A stretch of DNA of 64,000 nucleotides, from positions 186,001-250,000 of the forward strand of contig PNLP01000002.1 in the NCBI GenBank assembly GCA_013823135.1. The letters are read 5' to 3'. The notes beneath the pieces are model-generated. The model had not been told where the DNA came from. It was given only the letters and a program-made list of their open reading frames with translations, and searched no databases. Below are positions 42,703-51,900 of the stretch, piece after piece; the stretch's first letter is position 1; each line of letters opens with the position of its first letter. The position numbers and the translations under genes are program-made. The stretch comes from Planctomycetaceae bacterium. Lineage in GTDB: Bacteria > Planctomycetota > Planctomycetia > Gemmatales > Gemmataceae.

Positions 42703-43725
42703 TCAGCAAGACCGACACTTCCGCAGCGGAGCGAGGTTCGCGAGGAATTGCCGCGTGCAGTTCTCCCATGTGTACGAAGCGCCCTCGGCAGCGCACGCCA
42801 CGCGATCAGCGGTCGCCAGTGCCCGTTCGACGGCTCTCCCCAGATCGTTATCAAGCGCGCCGAGCTTATCGCTGGTGAGGATGTCGGCCGGTCCGGTCAC
42901 GGGATACGCCGCGACGGGCAAGCCACTCGCCAGCGCTTCGATGACCACCACACCGAACGTGTCGGTCTTGCTCGGGAACACGAACAGATCCGCCGAAGCG
43001 TACACTTCGCCGAGCGCCTGCCCCTTGCGATAACCCAGGAACACTGCCTCGGGGTACTGCTTTTCCAGGCTCGCACGCGCCGGGCCGTCGCCAACAATCA
43101 GCTTCGTGCCGGGCGTCTTCAGCTTCAAGAAATCGTCGATCCCCTTCTCGTGCGACACGCGGCCAACGTAGAGCAGCACCGGTCGCGGGTAGCCGGCGTC
43201 CACCTTCTCACGCGGTCGGAAGATCCCCAGATCGACGCCACGCGACCAGCGCCGAATCGGTGGCCGGAACCCACGCCCAACCAGTTCCTTCTCCAGGCTT
43301 GGCGTCGCCACCATCATCGCTCGGGACGGGCCGTGAAACCATTTGAGAAAGCGATACGAGATTCCTTCCGGCACGCAGGCGAGCCGCTGGAGGTACTCGG
43401 GGAACCGCGTGTGATACGACGTGGTGAACCCCCACCGCATTCTTTGACAAAGTTGGCGAACCAAAAGCCCGAGCGCCCCCTCTGTGGAGATGTGAACGTG
43501 GTCGGGGCGAAACGACAGCACCCGTTCATAAACGCGACCTGGCCGTGGATACGAGATCGGGATTTCGGGGTAAAATGGTGTGGGTACTGAGGGATACGCC
43601 GTGGGTTCGACGACTTCGACGATGTGGCCCCATTCACGCAGCGTGCGTGCCGTGGTATCGAGCGTCCGCACGACGCCGTTGACCTGCGGGTGCCACGCAT
43701 CGGTGGCAATGAGTATTCGTGCCAT
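42703..43725 (-). CDS. Glycosyltransferase family 4, PimB/MgtA-like (340 aa)
   Basis: A GT-B fold transferase using an NDP-sugar, probably GDP-mannose. The N-terminal domain starts MARILIATDAWHPQVNGVVRTL and contains PDHVHISTEGALGLLVR. The C-terminal domain has LLYVGRVSHEKGIDDFL, KLIVGDGPARASLEK, VFLGYRKGQALGEVYASAD and the EX7E-like FPSKTDTFGVVVIEALASGLPV. This subfamily makes mannosylated lipids or glycoglycerolipids. It is divergent from the 72-aa gene with only 14 nt between start codons. Confidence 0.94.
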   Translation of the reverse strand: MARILIATDAWHPQVNGVVRTLDTTARTLREWGHIVEVVEPTAYPSVPTPFYPEIPISYPRPGRVYERVLSFRPDHVHISTEGALGLLVRQLCQRMRWGFTTSYHTRFPEYLQRLACVPEGISYRFLKWFHGPSRAMMVATPSLEKELVGRGFRPPIRRWSRGVDLGIFRPREKVDAGYPRPVLLYVGRVSHEKGIDDFLKLKTPGTKLIVGDGPARASLEKQYPEAVFLGYRKGQALGEVYASADLFVFPSKTDTFGVVVIEALASGLPVAAYPVTGPADILTSDKLGALDNDLGRAVERALATADRVACAAEGASYTWENCTRQFLANLAPLRKCRSC

Positions 43726-43739
43726 GTCAGGAACATAAC

Positions 43740-43958
43740 ATGCCCGATCCCGATAAACGCAAACTTCGCGAGGCCAAGCGTGTCATCAAGAAGCTTGGCA
43801 CCAAGCACCGTCGGCGTGAGCTAAAGCGTAATCTGGCAGAGAATCCGGAAGAGGCTGCCCATGCCGATGAAGATTTGGGGAAATTTCGAAGCGACACGCT
43901 GAACCGCCTCGACAACGACAGCACCCGCCGCAAACCGGACCTGGATAACGAGGATTAA
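43740..43958 (+). CDS. Small highly charged conserved protein (72 aa)
   Basis: Starts MPDPDKRKLREAKRVIKKLG with CAGGA upstream. The first half is Lys/Arg-rich and probably helical (KLREAKRVIKKLGTKHRRRELKRNL). The second half is acidic (ENPEEAAHADEDLGKFRSDTLN). No domain is recognised; the composition suggests an RNA- or ribosome-associated protein, which is a guess. Its TAA stop lies inside the left arm of the repeat at 43951-44081. Confidence 0.7.
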   Translation: MPDPDKRKLREAKRVIKKLGTKHRRRELKRNLAENPEEAAHADEDLGKFRSDTLNRLDNDSTRRKPDLDNED

Positions 43959-44081
43959 CCACAGAGTCACAGAGGACACAGAGGGAAGACCAAGACCGAG
44001 AGAAGTCAGTGTTTTGAAACCCTGATTTCCCTCAGTGTTCGATTTCGTCTCTGTGTCCTCTGTGACTCTGTGGTTAATCCT
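43951..44081. repeat. CACAGAG-type inverted repeat supplying both stop codons
   Basis: Perfect 33-nt arms (43951-43983 and 44049-44081) made of CACAGAG / GACACAGAG units, 65-nt spacer. Each arm ends in TTAACC / GGTTAA. The left TAA (43956-43958) ends the small plus-strand gene and the right one (44074-44076) ends the convergent D-aminoacylase gene. Confidence 0.9.
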
Positions 44082-45630
44082 GTCTTTTCAAGCCGCGGCC
44101 CGGTCGGGCTGCCGTGCGTTCGCCAGCCAGCAGCACCGGCACGCCGTTCACCAACACGTGCTCAACGCCCACCGCCAGCGCCTTGCCATCGTTGTAGGTC
44201 GAACGATCCGCGATCGTGTCCGCATCGAACACCACCACGTCGGCTGCCATGCCAGCGCGAATCAGGCCGCGATCCTTGAGCCCGAACCGCCGGGCCGTGT
44301 GATACGCGCACTTCATCACGGCTTCTTCCAGTGACCACGTGCCGTTGCGAACGTAGTGCCCGAGGTACCTCGCGAAGCAACCCGTGCCGCGTGGATGTGG
44401 CCGACCGCCGACGTAGATGCCGTCGCTCCCCGCCATCATCACCGGGTGCTTCATGAGCTTGGAGATATCGGAGTCTTGCCGGGCCGCGAAGTGCCGGATC
44501 ACGCACCCTGCCGCGAGGTTCGTGGCGATGAGCAGATCGCAGGTGAAATCGACGAGTGATTGCTTCGCCGCTGCTGCCGCTACTGGAAGCAACATCCCTT
44601 CGAGATGCCGATACTGATCGTGCGGAATGCTCGCGAGCCGGATCGTCTCGATAGGGAAACGCGGATTCGCGAACGCCGCTTCAAGTTCCTTGCGCACCGC
44701 CGGGGTTTTCAGGCGTTCCACAGTTGCCGCGATGCCACCTTCGAGAATCTCCGGTGGCAACGTGAGCATGGCGACGATGGTGCTGCCGTAGAGGTAGCAG
44801 TACAGGTCGAAGGTCACGTCCACGCCATCGCGTCGTGCTGCGTCGAGTAGCGGAATCGTTTGATCGGCGAGGCAATTGAAGTGCGAAACGTGAACGCCGC
44901 AGTTCGCCCGCTTGCCGATGTTGAACACCTCTCGCAGCGCCGCCGGTGCTTTCTGCTCGTTGTACCCGCGCATGTGCGTGACGTAGATGCCACCGAACGG
45001 CGCGATCTCCTCGCACAGTGCGGATAGCTCATCTTCATCGGAATAGATGCTTGGGATGTAGTCCAGGCCGCTCGATAGCCCGACCGCTCCCTGCTCCATT
45101 CCTTCTCGCACAATCGCCCGCATCCGCTTCAGTTCGTCGGCCGTGGGTTTGCGTGGGTCGAGGCCGACCACTTCCATTCGCACATTGCCGTTGGGAATGA
45201 GCGTGCAGGCGTTGATCGACGAATGCCCGTCGTATGCCGCGAGGAACTCGGCAACCGTGCGCCAGTGCTTGCCGGGCGTCGGGAAGTTCCCGTTGAACCC
45301 GGCCGTGTATTGCCGCATGTACGCCTGCGTTTCGGCGGACCCCGGCGCGAACGCGACGCCATCCTGACCGATGACGTGCGTGGTCACGCCTTGCCGCACG
45401 CCCTGCTCGTGGAGTGGGTCGGCGAGCAAGGGCAAGTCACCGTGAACGTGCGCATCGACAAACCCCGGACACACGGCCTTCCCGGCCGCGTCGAGGGTTT
45501 GCTTCGCGGCCGCGTTGCCGAGCCGCCCAACAGCGGCGATGCGGTCGCCGGTGATGCCGACATCGGCATGGAACCACGGCAACCCGGACCCATCAACCAC
45601 GCGACCATTGCGAATGAGGAGATCGAACAT
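44074..45630 (-). CDS. D-aminoacylase / N-acyl-D-amino-acid amidohydrolase (518 aa)
   Basis: Hydrolyses N-acyl-D-amino acids or related amides with a metal centre. The amidohydrolase barrel shows FVDAHVHGDLPLLADP (metal site HxH), GVTTHVIGQDGVAFAPGS, THMRGYNEQ, CGVHVSHFNCLA, and MMAGSDGIYVGGRPHPRGTGCFARYLG, the D-aminoacylase signature with the catalytic Asp in GSDG. The family normally carries a cysteine metal ligand near the GNFP region. A second small beta-domain is formed by both termini. The start at 45630 is supported by the family opening MFDLLIRNGRVVDGSG. Confidence 0.94.
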   Translation of the reverse strand: MFDLLIRNGRVVDGSGLPWFHADVGITGDRIAAVGRLGNAAAKQTLDAAGKAVCPGFVDAHVHGDLPLLADPLHEQGVRQGVTTHVIGQDGVAFAPGSAETQAYMRQYTAGFNGNFPTPGKHWRTVAEFLAAYDGHSSINACTLIPNGNVRMEVVGLDPRKPTADELKRMRAIVREGMEQGAVGLSSGLDYIPSIYSDEDELSALCEEIAPFGGIYVTHMRGYNEQKAPAALREVFNIGKRANCGVHVSHFNCLADQTIPLLDAARRDGVDVTFDLYCYLYGSTIVAMLTLPPEILEGGIAATVERLKTPAVRKELEAAFANPRFPIETIRLASIPHDQYRHLEGMLLPVAAAAAKQSLVDFTCDLLIATNLAAGCVIRHFAARQDSDISKLMKHPVMMAGSDGIYVGGRPHPRGTGCFARYLGHYVRNGTWSLEEAVMKCAYHTARRFGLKDRGLIRAGMAADVVVFDADTIADRSTYNDGKALAVGVEHVLVNGVPVLLAGERTAARPGRGLKRQD

Positions 45631-45805
45631 GGGAGATCGAATGTGGGTTATGGATGGTGGGTTATCGGCAGGTTAAACCATGTTGAGTGTGATGGCCAGC
45701 GATTCCACCAGCAGAGCAACTATCGGACAATGATTGTTATCCGATGATGTTCCGAGTAGCCTGGTTTCGAGGTCAGACGCCACCGCAGAAACTCGGGAGA
45801 TGCAC

Positions 45806-46726
45806 ATGAGAATTCTCAGCCTGTTCGTTGCGTGTCTCGGTGCAGTCGCGTTTGGCGGGGACAACAAACCCGACGACGCGAAGAAGGAGTTGGAGAAGGT
45901 TCAGGGTAAGTGGTACATCACCTCGATTTCAGGCGAAGGTAAAGGGACGGCCTGGATGGATCTGAAGGAAAACACCGTCAGCATCAAAGGCGACCAGATG
46001 GCCTCGAAGTTCTTCGGCAGGACATCGACGGTAACGTTCGCGCGGGTCGGAGGGGAACCGAACGCCTCGCGCCGCCCCGTCCTCAAGTCGATCCTCGCCG
46101 TCGGCGAGCGGGACGTGAAATTCGAGGACACCCCGCTGATATTTCAACTCGATGCGACCACGAATCCCAAGTCGATCGAGGTCCAACTCGACAAGAATGC
46201 CCTCTCGGGTATCTACGCCGTTGATGGCGAACAGCTGAAGATTTGCCTGGCCCTTCCCAAGACCGAGCGGCCGAAGGACTTCTCCGGCGGTGCCGACCGG
46301 TTCGTCCTTATCCTGTCGCGAAAGAAGCCCGACGATGCCGCCCGGAACAAGGCCATCAAGGTGGCGCGTGAGTCGCTAAAAGGTACGTGGGTAGTTGAGA
46401 GCGGGCAATTCGACACGGCGAAGTTGTCCGACGACGACCTGAAGGGCTTCCGCGTCACGTTCGGCGATGACGGAGTGAAGTGGGAAGAAGCGGGCAAGGC
46501 GGAATCGGTGGCGATCGAACTCGACCCGACCGTCACGCCCGCAGCCGTGGACTTCATCGTGCCCGTCGAGGCGAAGAAGGAGGGTACGGTCCGCGCCGTC
46601 TACGAGTTGAAGGGCGATCAGCTCACGCTCCGCCTGCAGGCGCAGCTCTCCTTCCGCCGCCCCAGGGACCTCACCAAGGACGTTGGGGCCGACGCGGTGC
46701 TCGTGTTGAAGCGAGTGAAGCCTTGA
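45806..46726 (+). CDS. Secreted protein with two TIGR03067-type repeats (306 aa)
   Basis: The start at 45806 (MRILSLFVACLGAVAFGG) has GGGAG 6 nt upstream and a short signal peptide. Each half has the lipocalin-like TIGR03067 pattern: KELEKVQGKWYITSISGEG...YAVDGEQLKICLALP with DRFVLILSRKKP in the first, and ARESLKGTWVVESGQFD...YELKGDQLTLRLQAQ with GADAVLVLKRVKP in the second. The family is abundant in Planctomycetes; ligand and function are unknown. Tandem duplication of the domain is less common than single copies. An imperfect ATCGGA-n12-TCCGAT palindrome at 45722-45745 may be part of its promoter. Confidence 0.85.
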   Translation: MRILSLFVACLGAVAFGGDNKPDDAKKELEKVQGKWYITSISGEGKGTAWMDLKENTVSIKGDQMASKFFGRTSTVTFARVGGEPNASRRPVLKSILAVGERDVKFEDTPLIFQLDATTNPKSIEVQLDKNALSGIYAVDGEQLKICLALPKTERPKDFSGGADRFVLILSRKKPDDAARNKAIKVARESLKGTWVVESGQFDTAKLSDDDLKGFRVTFGDDGVKWEEAGKAESVAIELDPTVTPAAVDFIVPVEAKKEGTVRAVYELKGDQLTLRLQAQLSFRRPRDLTKDVGADAVLVLKRVKP

Positions 46727-46800
46727 TCGCGTCCCATCGGGCTTGAGATTCCGCACGCCGTCGCTTACGCTCCCGGTTCGCCACGAACCCGGAGTTGTTC

Positions 46801-48108
46801 ATGTCCGCTGCGCACACGGTTCCTCACACACGCATTCTGATGGGCCTCGTCGGCGGGGCCGTCGTCGGGTGCGTGGTCAACGCCCTCGTTCACGATGGCA
46901 CCATTCCCAAGAAGGTCATCGATGACCTGCTGGAGTATCTCATCCGCCCCGTCGGGCAAGTCTTCATGAACCTCCTGTTCATGGCGATCATCCCGCTCGT
47001 GTTCGCATCGCTTGCCGTTGGGGTCACGAAGCTCGGTGGCACCGCGAATGTCGGCCGCATCGGGTTCAAGACCATCACGTACTTCCTGGTCACCACCGCG
47101 TGCGCCGCAGCTATTGGGATCACGCTTGTGAACGCCGTTCGCCCCGGCGACCAACTCCCCGACGCCCAGAAGGAGGAACTGCGAGCGAAATACGCTGGCG
47201 ACCCCACCAAGCCGGGCGAGAAGAAGGAGCAGTTCGGCATCAACACGTTCGTGAACGTCGTGCCAAAGAACCCGCTGGAATCGTTCATGAAGAAGGACAT
47301 GCTCGCGGTCATCTTCACGTCACTCGTCGTGGGCATCGCCCTGACTCGCATGGACCCGGAGAAGGCGAGGTTGATGGTGGACCTGCTCGAAGGCGTGAAC
47401 CAGATCGCCGACTTCATCCTGCGAATGGCGATGGCCCTGGCACCTTACGCGGTGTTCTGCCTCATCTTCGCAACCACTGCCGAGCTCGGGTACGAGATCC
47501 TGAAGGCGCTGGCGGCGTTCGTGTTCACCGTGCTGGGCGGGTTGGCGATTCACTTGTTCGTCGTGCTGCCGTTGCTCGTGAAGTTCCTGGGCGGCATGTC
47601 GCCGATCGAGTTCTTCCGACGCTCGCGGGGCACGATGGTCACGGCGTTCAGCACGAGTTCGTCGAGCGCCACACTGCCGACCGCGATGAAGTGCGCCGAG
47701 GAAGAACTGGGCGTGCCAGCGCGGGTGTCGCGGTTCGTGCTGCCGCTCTCCGCGTCGATGAACCACAACGGCACGGCGCTGTTCGAGTCCGTCACGGTGC
47801 TGTTCCTGGCCCAAGTATTCGGCGTCGATCTTTCGCTGGGTCAGCAACTGATCGTGCTGGTGCTGTGCATCCTGACGGCAACGGGAATGGCCGGCGTTCC
47901 CGGTGGCTCGCTCCCGCTGATCGGCATGATCCTGGTGACAGCGACCGATGGCCGCGTAGCAGCCGGTGCCATTGCGATTGTGTTGGGCGTGGACCGCATC
48001 CTCGACATGTGCCGGACGATGGTGAACGTGACCGCCGACCTCACGACCGCCGTGTTCGTGGCGAAGAGCGAGCCCAACGACCCGGAGCCTGCTTCCCCGG
48101 GAACGTGA
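46801..48108 (+). CDS. Dicarboxylate/amino acid:cation symporter, GltP-like (435 aa)
   Basis: Sodium- or proton-coupled uptake of acidic amino acids or dicarboxylates. Landmarks of the DAACS family are the hairpin motif SSSSATLPTAM, the NMDGT-type sequence ASMNHNGTALFE, and the last helix DRILDMCRTMVNVTAD. The second Asp of DRILD and the Arg after it correspond to the residues that in GltPh bind the amino group and the side-chain carboxylate, which favours glutamate/aspartate over plain dicarboxylates. A GGAG site 6 nt before 46801 sets the start. The loop around residues 110-150 is expanded and charged. Confidence 0.94.
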   Translation: MSAAHTVPHTRILMGLVGGAVVGCVVNALVHDGTIPKKVIDDLLEYLIRPVGQVFMNLLFMAIIPLVFASLAVGVTKLGGTANVGRIGFKTITYFLVTTACAAAIGITLVNAVRPGDQLPDAQKEELRAKYAGDPTKPGEKKEQFGINTFVNVVPKNPLESFMKKDMLAVIFTSLVVGIALTRMDPEKARLMVDLLEGVNQIADFILRMAMALAPYAVFCLIFATTAELGYEILKALAAFVFTVLGGLAIHLFVVLPLLVKFLGGMSPIEFFRRSRGTMVTAFSTSSSSATLPTAMKCAEEELGVPARVSRFVLPLSASMNHNGTALFESVTVLFLAQVFGVDLSLGQQLIVLVLCILTATGMAGVPGGSLPLIGMILVTATDGRVAAGAIAIVLGVDRILDMCRTMVNVTADLTTAVFVAKSEPNDPEPASPGT

Positions 48109-48142
48109 ACGATCTGAACTCGCTCGGGGTTCGTGTGTTGGG

Positions 48143-48200
48143 CAAGCCCGCAGCGCAAGCAAGGGTCAAGCTTTTGACCCTTGCTTGCGCTGCGGGCTTG
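48143..48200. terminator. 27-bp perfect hairpin between convergent symporter and HAD genes
   Basis: Arms 48143-48169 and 48174-48200 are exact complements (core CCCGCAGCGCAAGCAAGGG) with a 4-nt loop. It lies in the 100-nt convergent gap, 9 nt from the HAD stop. It is longer than an ordinary terminator and may be a dispersed palindrome used as a bidirectional terminator. Confidence 0.75.
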
Positions 48201-48208
48201 TTTCGAGA

Positions 48209-48814
48209 TCATCCACGCTTGATCCAACTCCGCACGTCAACGCCGTGCATCCCCGCACGTCGCGCCGCTTCCAGGCCGATGTCCGTGTCCTCGAACACCA
48301 CACACGCGGTTGCGGTCACTCCCAGGCGGCGAGCGGCTTCCAGAAACACATCAGGCTCCGGCTTGTGTCGCGCCGTGTCCTCGGCCGTCACCATCGCGTC
48401 GAACCAGTGCCGGATGGTGATGCGGTCGAGCGTCCGCGTGATCGTGTCGCGGTAGCCGCCACTGGCCACGGCGATGGGCAACTTCCCCCGGTGTGCAGAC
48501 GCGATGGCGACCACAGGCTCGATGGCCACGATGGCGTCGAGGTACGTCAGGAACGCTTGCTCTTTCTCGTGAACCATCGCATCAACGTCGGCAACGGTCA
48601 CGCCGACCTCTGCCGCCAGCACACGGATGATCTGTGCCGTGGGCATGCCGCCCATCGCGTAGAACCGTGGCTCGGGGAACGGGATGTTGTGCCGCCCGAG
48701 CATGGCCGTCCACGCCTTGTAATGGGCGGGCATCGTGTCCGCGAGGGTGCCGTCACAATCGAAGATGAGCCCGGCCGTGCCTGCCGGCGGGGTCCAGTGT
48801 AGAGTGCTGTTCAT
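48209..48814 (-). CDS. HAD-IA phosphatase / beta-phosphoglucomutase-like (201 aa)
   Basis: A phosphohydrolase or phosphomutase with nucleophile Asp in LIFDCDGTLADTMP (DxD), motif II in IAVASGGYRD, motif III Lys in ARHKPEPDVFLEAARRLG and motif IV in CVVFEDTDIGLEAARRAG. The cap-domain segment HYKAWTAMLGRHNIPFPEPRF fits the beta-PGM/fructose-1-phosphatase YqaB group. The start MNSTLHWTPPAG is used; the ribosome site is weak (AGG adjoining the ATG). It is divergent from the DUF1592 giant gene. Confidence 0.93.
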   Translation of the reverse strand: MNSTLHWTPPAGTAGLIFDCDGTLADTMPAHYKAWTAMLGRHNIPFPEPRFYAMGGMPTAQIIRVLAAEVGVTVADVDAMVHEKEQAFLTYLDAIVAIEPVVAIASAHRGKLPIAVASGGYRDTITRTLDRITIRHWFDAMVTAEDTARHKPEPDVFLEAARRLGVTATACVVFEDTDIGLEAARRAGMHGVDVRSWIKRG

Positions 48815-48978
48815 CCTGTTTCTGTATGGCAACGGCAGCGCGACATCAACCGCTCGCACGGTCGACTTTTGCGGACCACGTTCGTGCCGCACGGTTGAAC
48901 TCTCGCTTCATCACGTTCGGTCGCGTATACTCGCGGTGGCCCACCAACGGACCCTTCCCACGGTCAGGAATTCTCCCG

Positions 48979-51900
48979 ATGTCTCGCTCAACGTGGCCGT
49001 CGAGGCTCATCGCCATCGCCAGTGGTTTGGGACTCCTGGCGTGGGCCAGCGTTGGTTCCGGCACGGCTCAGAAGCCACGCGCGGACGCGAAGGCGGAATT
49101 CGCCACGACTGTGCAACCGATTCTGAAGAAGTACTGCAACGATTGCCACTCCACGAAGCTGATGAAGGGGCATCTCGATCTGGAGCGGTACACGTCGATC
49201 GACGAAATCCGCAAGGATCTGAAGCCGTGGCAGAGCATGATCGAGCAGATCGAAACCGGCGAGATGCCGCCGAAGAACAAGCCGCAACCGACGGCCGACG
49301 AGAAGAAGCAACTCCTCGCGTGGGTTCACGGGTTCCTGGAACACGAGGCGAAGTCGCGTTCCGGCGACCCGGGTTTCGTGCCACTGCGAAGGCTCAGTAA
49401 CGCCGAGTACAACTACACGATCCGCGATCTCACCGGCGTCGATCTGCAACCGACACGCGAGTTCCCCGCCGACGGCGCTGCGGGCGAAGGGTTCACCAAC
49501 GCGGCCGAGGCACTCTCGGACATCTCGCCGGCTCTCTTCACCAAGTATCTGAACGCCGCGAAGGATCTCTCCGAGCGGGTCGTGCTGCTCCCGGATGGCT
49601 TCCGCTTCTCGATGAGCAAGACCCGCCGTGAGTGGACCAACGAGGGCACGGCCGCGCTGCGGAACGTCTACGCTGGCCTTGCGCCCGCCGACGGCAAGCT
49701 ATCCGTTCAACCGTACCTCGCTGCCACGGTTCGACACCGCGATGCGCTCGCTCGTGGCGAGTTTGCCGTGGTCGCCGAGAAGGAGAAGCTCAACGCGAAG
49801 TATCTGGGCGTGCTGTGGGCGACGTTGAACGAGAAGACGCCGTCGCAACCGCTCGATACGCTCCGTGCGAAGTGGCGAACTGCGACCGAAAAGGACGTTC
49901 CCGCACTCGCGGCCGAGATTGTGGCGTGGCAGGTGGCGCTGTGGAAGACGGTTCGCGTCGGCAGCTATGTGCAGGAAAGTTGGGGCACGGCTGCGGGGGC
50001 CAAGAAGGGTTACGCCGAGAGCGTCGCGCGGCAGGTGCCGGTCGATCCCCCGGCGGTGGACGCGGCTCCGTTGCGGGTCGCGGTCAAGCCCGCACCGGGG
50101 CAGTCCGATGTCGTGCTGTACCTGGTCGCACGTGAAGTTGCTCCCGTGGCCGGACCGGTCGTGTGGCAACGCCCGCGACTCGAATCGCCCGGGAAGCCGC
50201 CGCTGTTGCTGAAGGACTACCCGCAGTTCGGCCCGGCATACGAACTCGATTACCCCAGCGTGTTCGCCAACAGTTCCAAGTACCTCGCGGCAGCGGTTGA
50301 GGCTGCCAACGACAAGAAGGCCACGCCCGAGGATCTCGCGAAGAAGCACGACTTGGATGCCGCGTTCCTGAAGCGATGGATCGCCGTGCTGGCTGTCGAG
50401 CCGTTCAAGAAAGAAGCCCCGCCCGAGACCACGGGCCGCGTGATGCCAGCGGTGGCTCTCACGCTGCTCGAAGAAAAGACGCCCGCAGTCGACGGCTTCC
50501 CCGCGATCAAGGGCTGGCGAAGGAAGGGGACCGAGCTTCCCGTCCTGGTCACGAATGCGTCGGACAAGAACGAACAGATCCCTGGCCGCGTGTCGGCTCG
50601 CGGTGTCGCGGTGCATCCGATGCCGAAGGAGTTCGTCGCGGTTGTGTGGAAGTCGCCGGCCGCCATGAGCGTGAAGATCGGCGCGAAGGTTGTTCACTCG
50701 CACCCGGCCTGCGGGAACGGCGTCGCGTGGTGGCTCGAACATCGTCGCGGCGAGAAGGCCACGGTGTTCGGCGAAGGGGCCATCGAACTCGGCGCGACTG
50801 CAAGCCCTGCTGCAAAGACGCTGAAGGTGGAGAAGGGCGATCTGCTCATCCTCGCGGTCGATGCCAAGGCCGAGAACCACATCTGCGACATGACCGAGGT
50901 TTCATTCACGATCACCGACACCGAGAAGGCCACGCAGGTCTGGGAACTCGCCGCCGACATCGCGAACACGATCTCGGACGGCAACCCGCACGCCGACAAA
51001 CTCGGCAACAAGGACACGTGGAGTTTCGTTCGCGGTCCGTCGCGGCCCGTGGGGAAGTCGGCACCATCGCTGATTCCGGGTGGCTCCGTGCTGGCGAAGT
51101 GGCGTGAAACCGCAGGCGATCCCGTGCGTGCGGCCGACGCTGCCAAGCTCGCCGAACAGGTGCAAACGCTGCTCTCCGGCGCGCGGCCCGCACAGGACAA
51201 CACACCCGATCGCAAGCTGTACGACACCCTGGTTGCCGGCGAAAGCCCGCTGTTCCAGGGTGTTGACGCCACGAAACTCGGCAAGCCGCGTCCCAATGCG
51301 AAGCCGTATAGCCTTCCACTTGATCGCTTTGGCAAGCCCGACGATGCCAGCATCCTGACCCGCGATGCCGTGACCGAAGTACGCCTTCCAGCCGCGCTGC
51401 TGCTGGGTCGTGAGTTCGTGGTGGAAGGAAAGCTCGAAGCGATCGGCGATCGTGTCGTGCAGTTCCGCGTGCTGACCTCGCCCCCAGATTCGGTTGCCGG
51501 TTGGGACAGCAAAGCCCCGGTCGTAGCATCGCCTGCGAGTGCGGCGTACAAGCACGTCGTCGTAGGGAACGCCGAGTTCCGCAAGGTCTTCCCGCTGTAC
51601 CTTTGCTTCCCCGCCGTTGTCCCCACCGATGAAGTGGTCTCGCTCAAGATGTTCCACCGCGAGGACGAACCGCTCGCCCGGCTGTTCCTCAACGACGAGC
51701 AAATCAAGCTCCTCGATCGACTCTGGGCCGAGCAACGATTCGTCAGTCGGCAACCGGTCGCCGAGTACGACTACCTGCCGCAGTTCATGGCCTACACCAC
51801 GCAGGACACGCCCAAGGATTTCCAGCAGTTCTTCATCGACCGCAAGCCGATGTTCAAGCAACGGGCCGACGAGTTCGAGAAGGACGAGGCCGCAGCCCAC

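Noticed and set aside
45722-45745. ATCGGA-n12-TCCGAT palindrome as a regulator binding site
   Set aside because: Only six matched bases per side with an asymmetric centre and no second copy noticed; mentioned under the neighbouring gene but not listed as a site.
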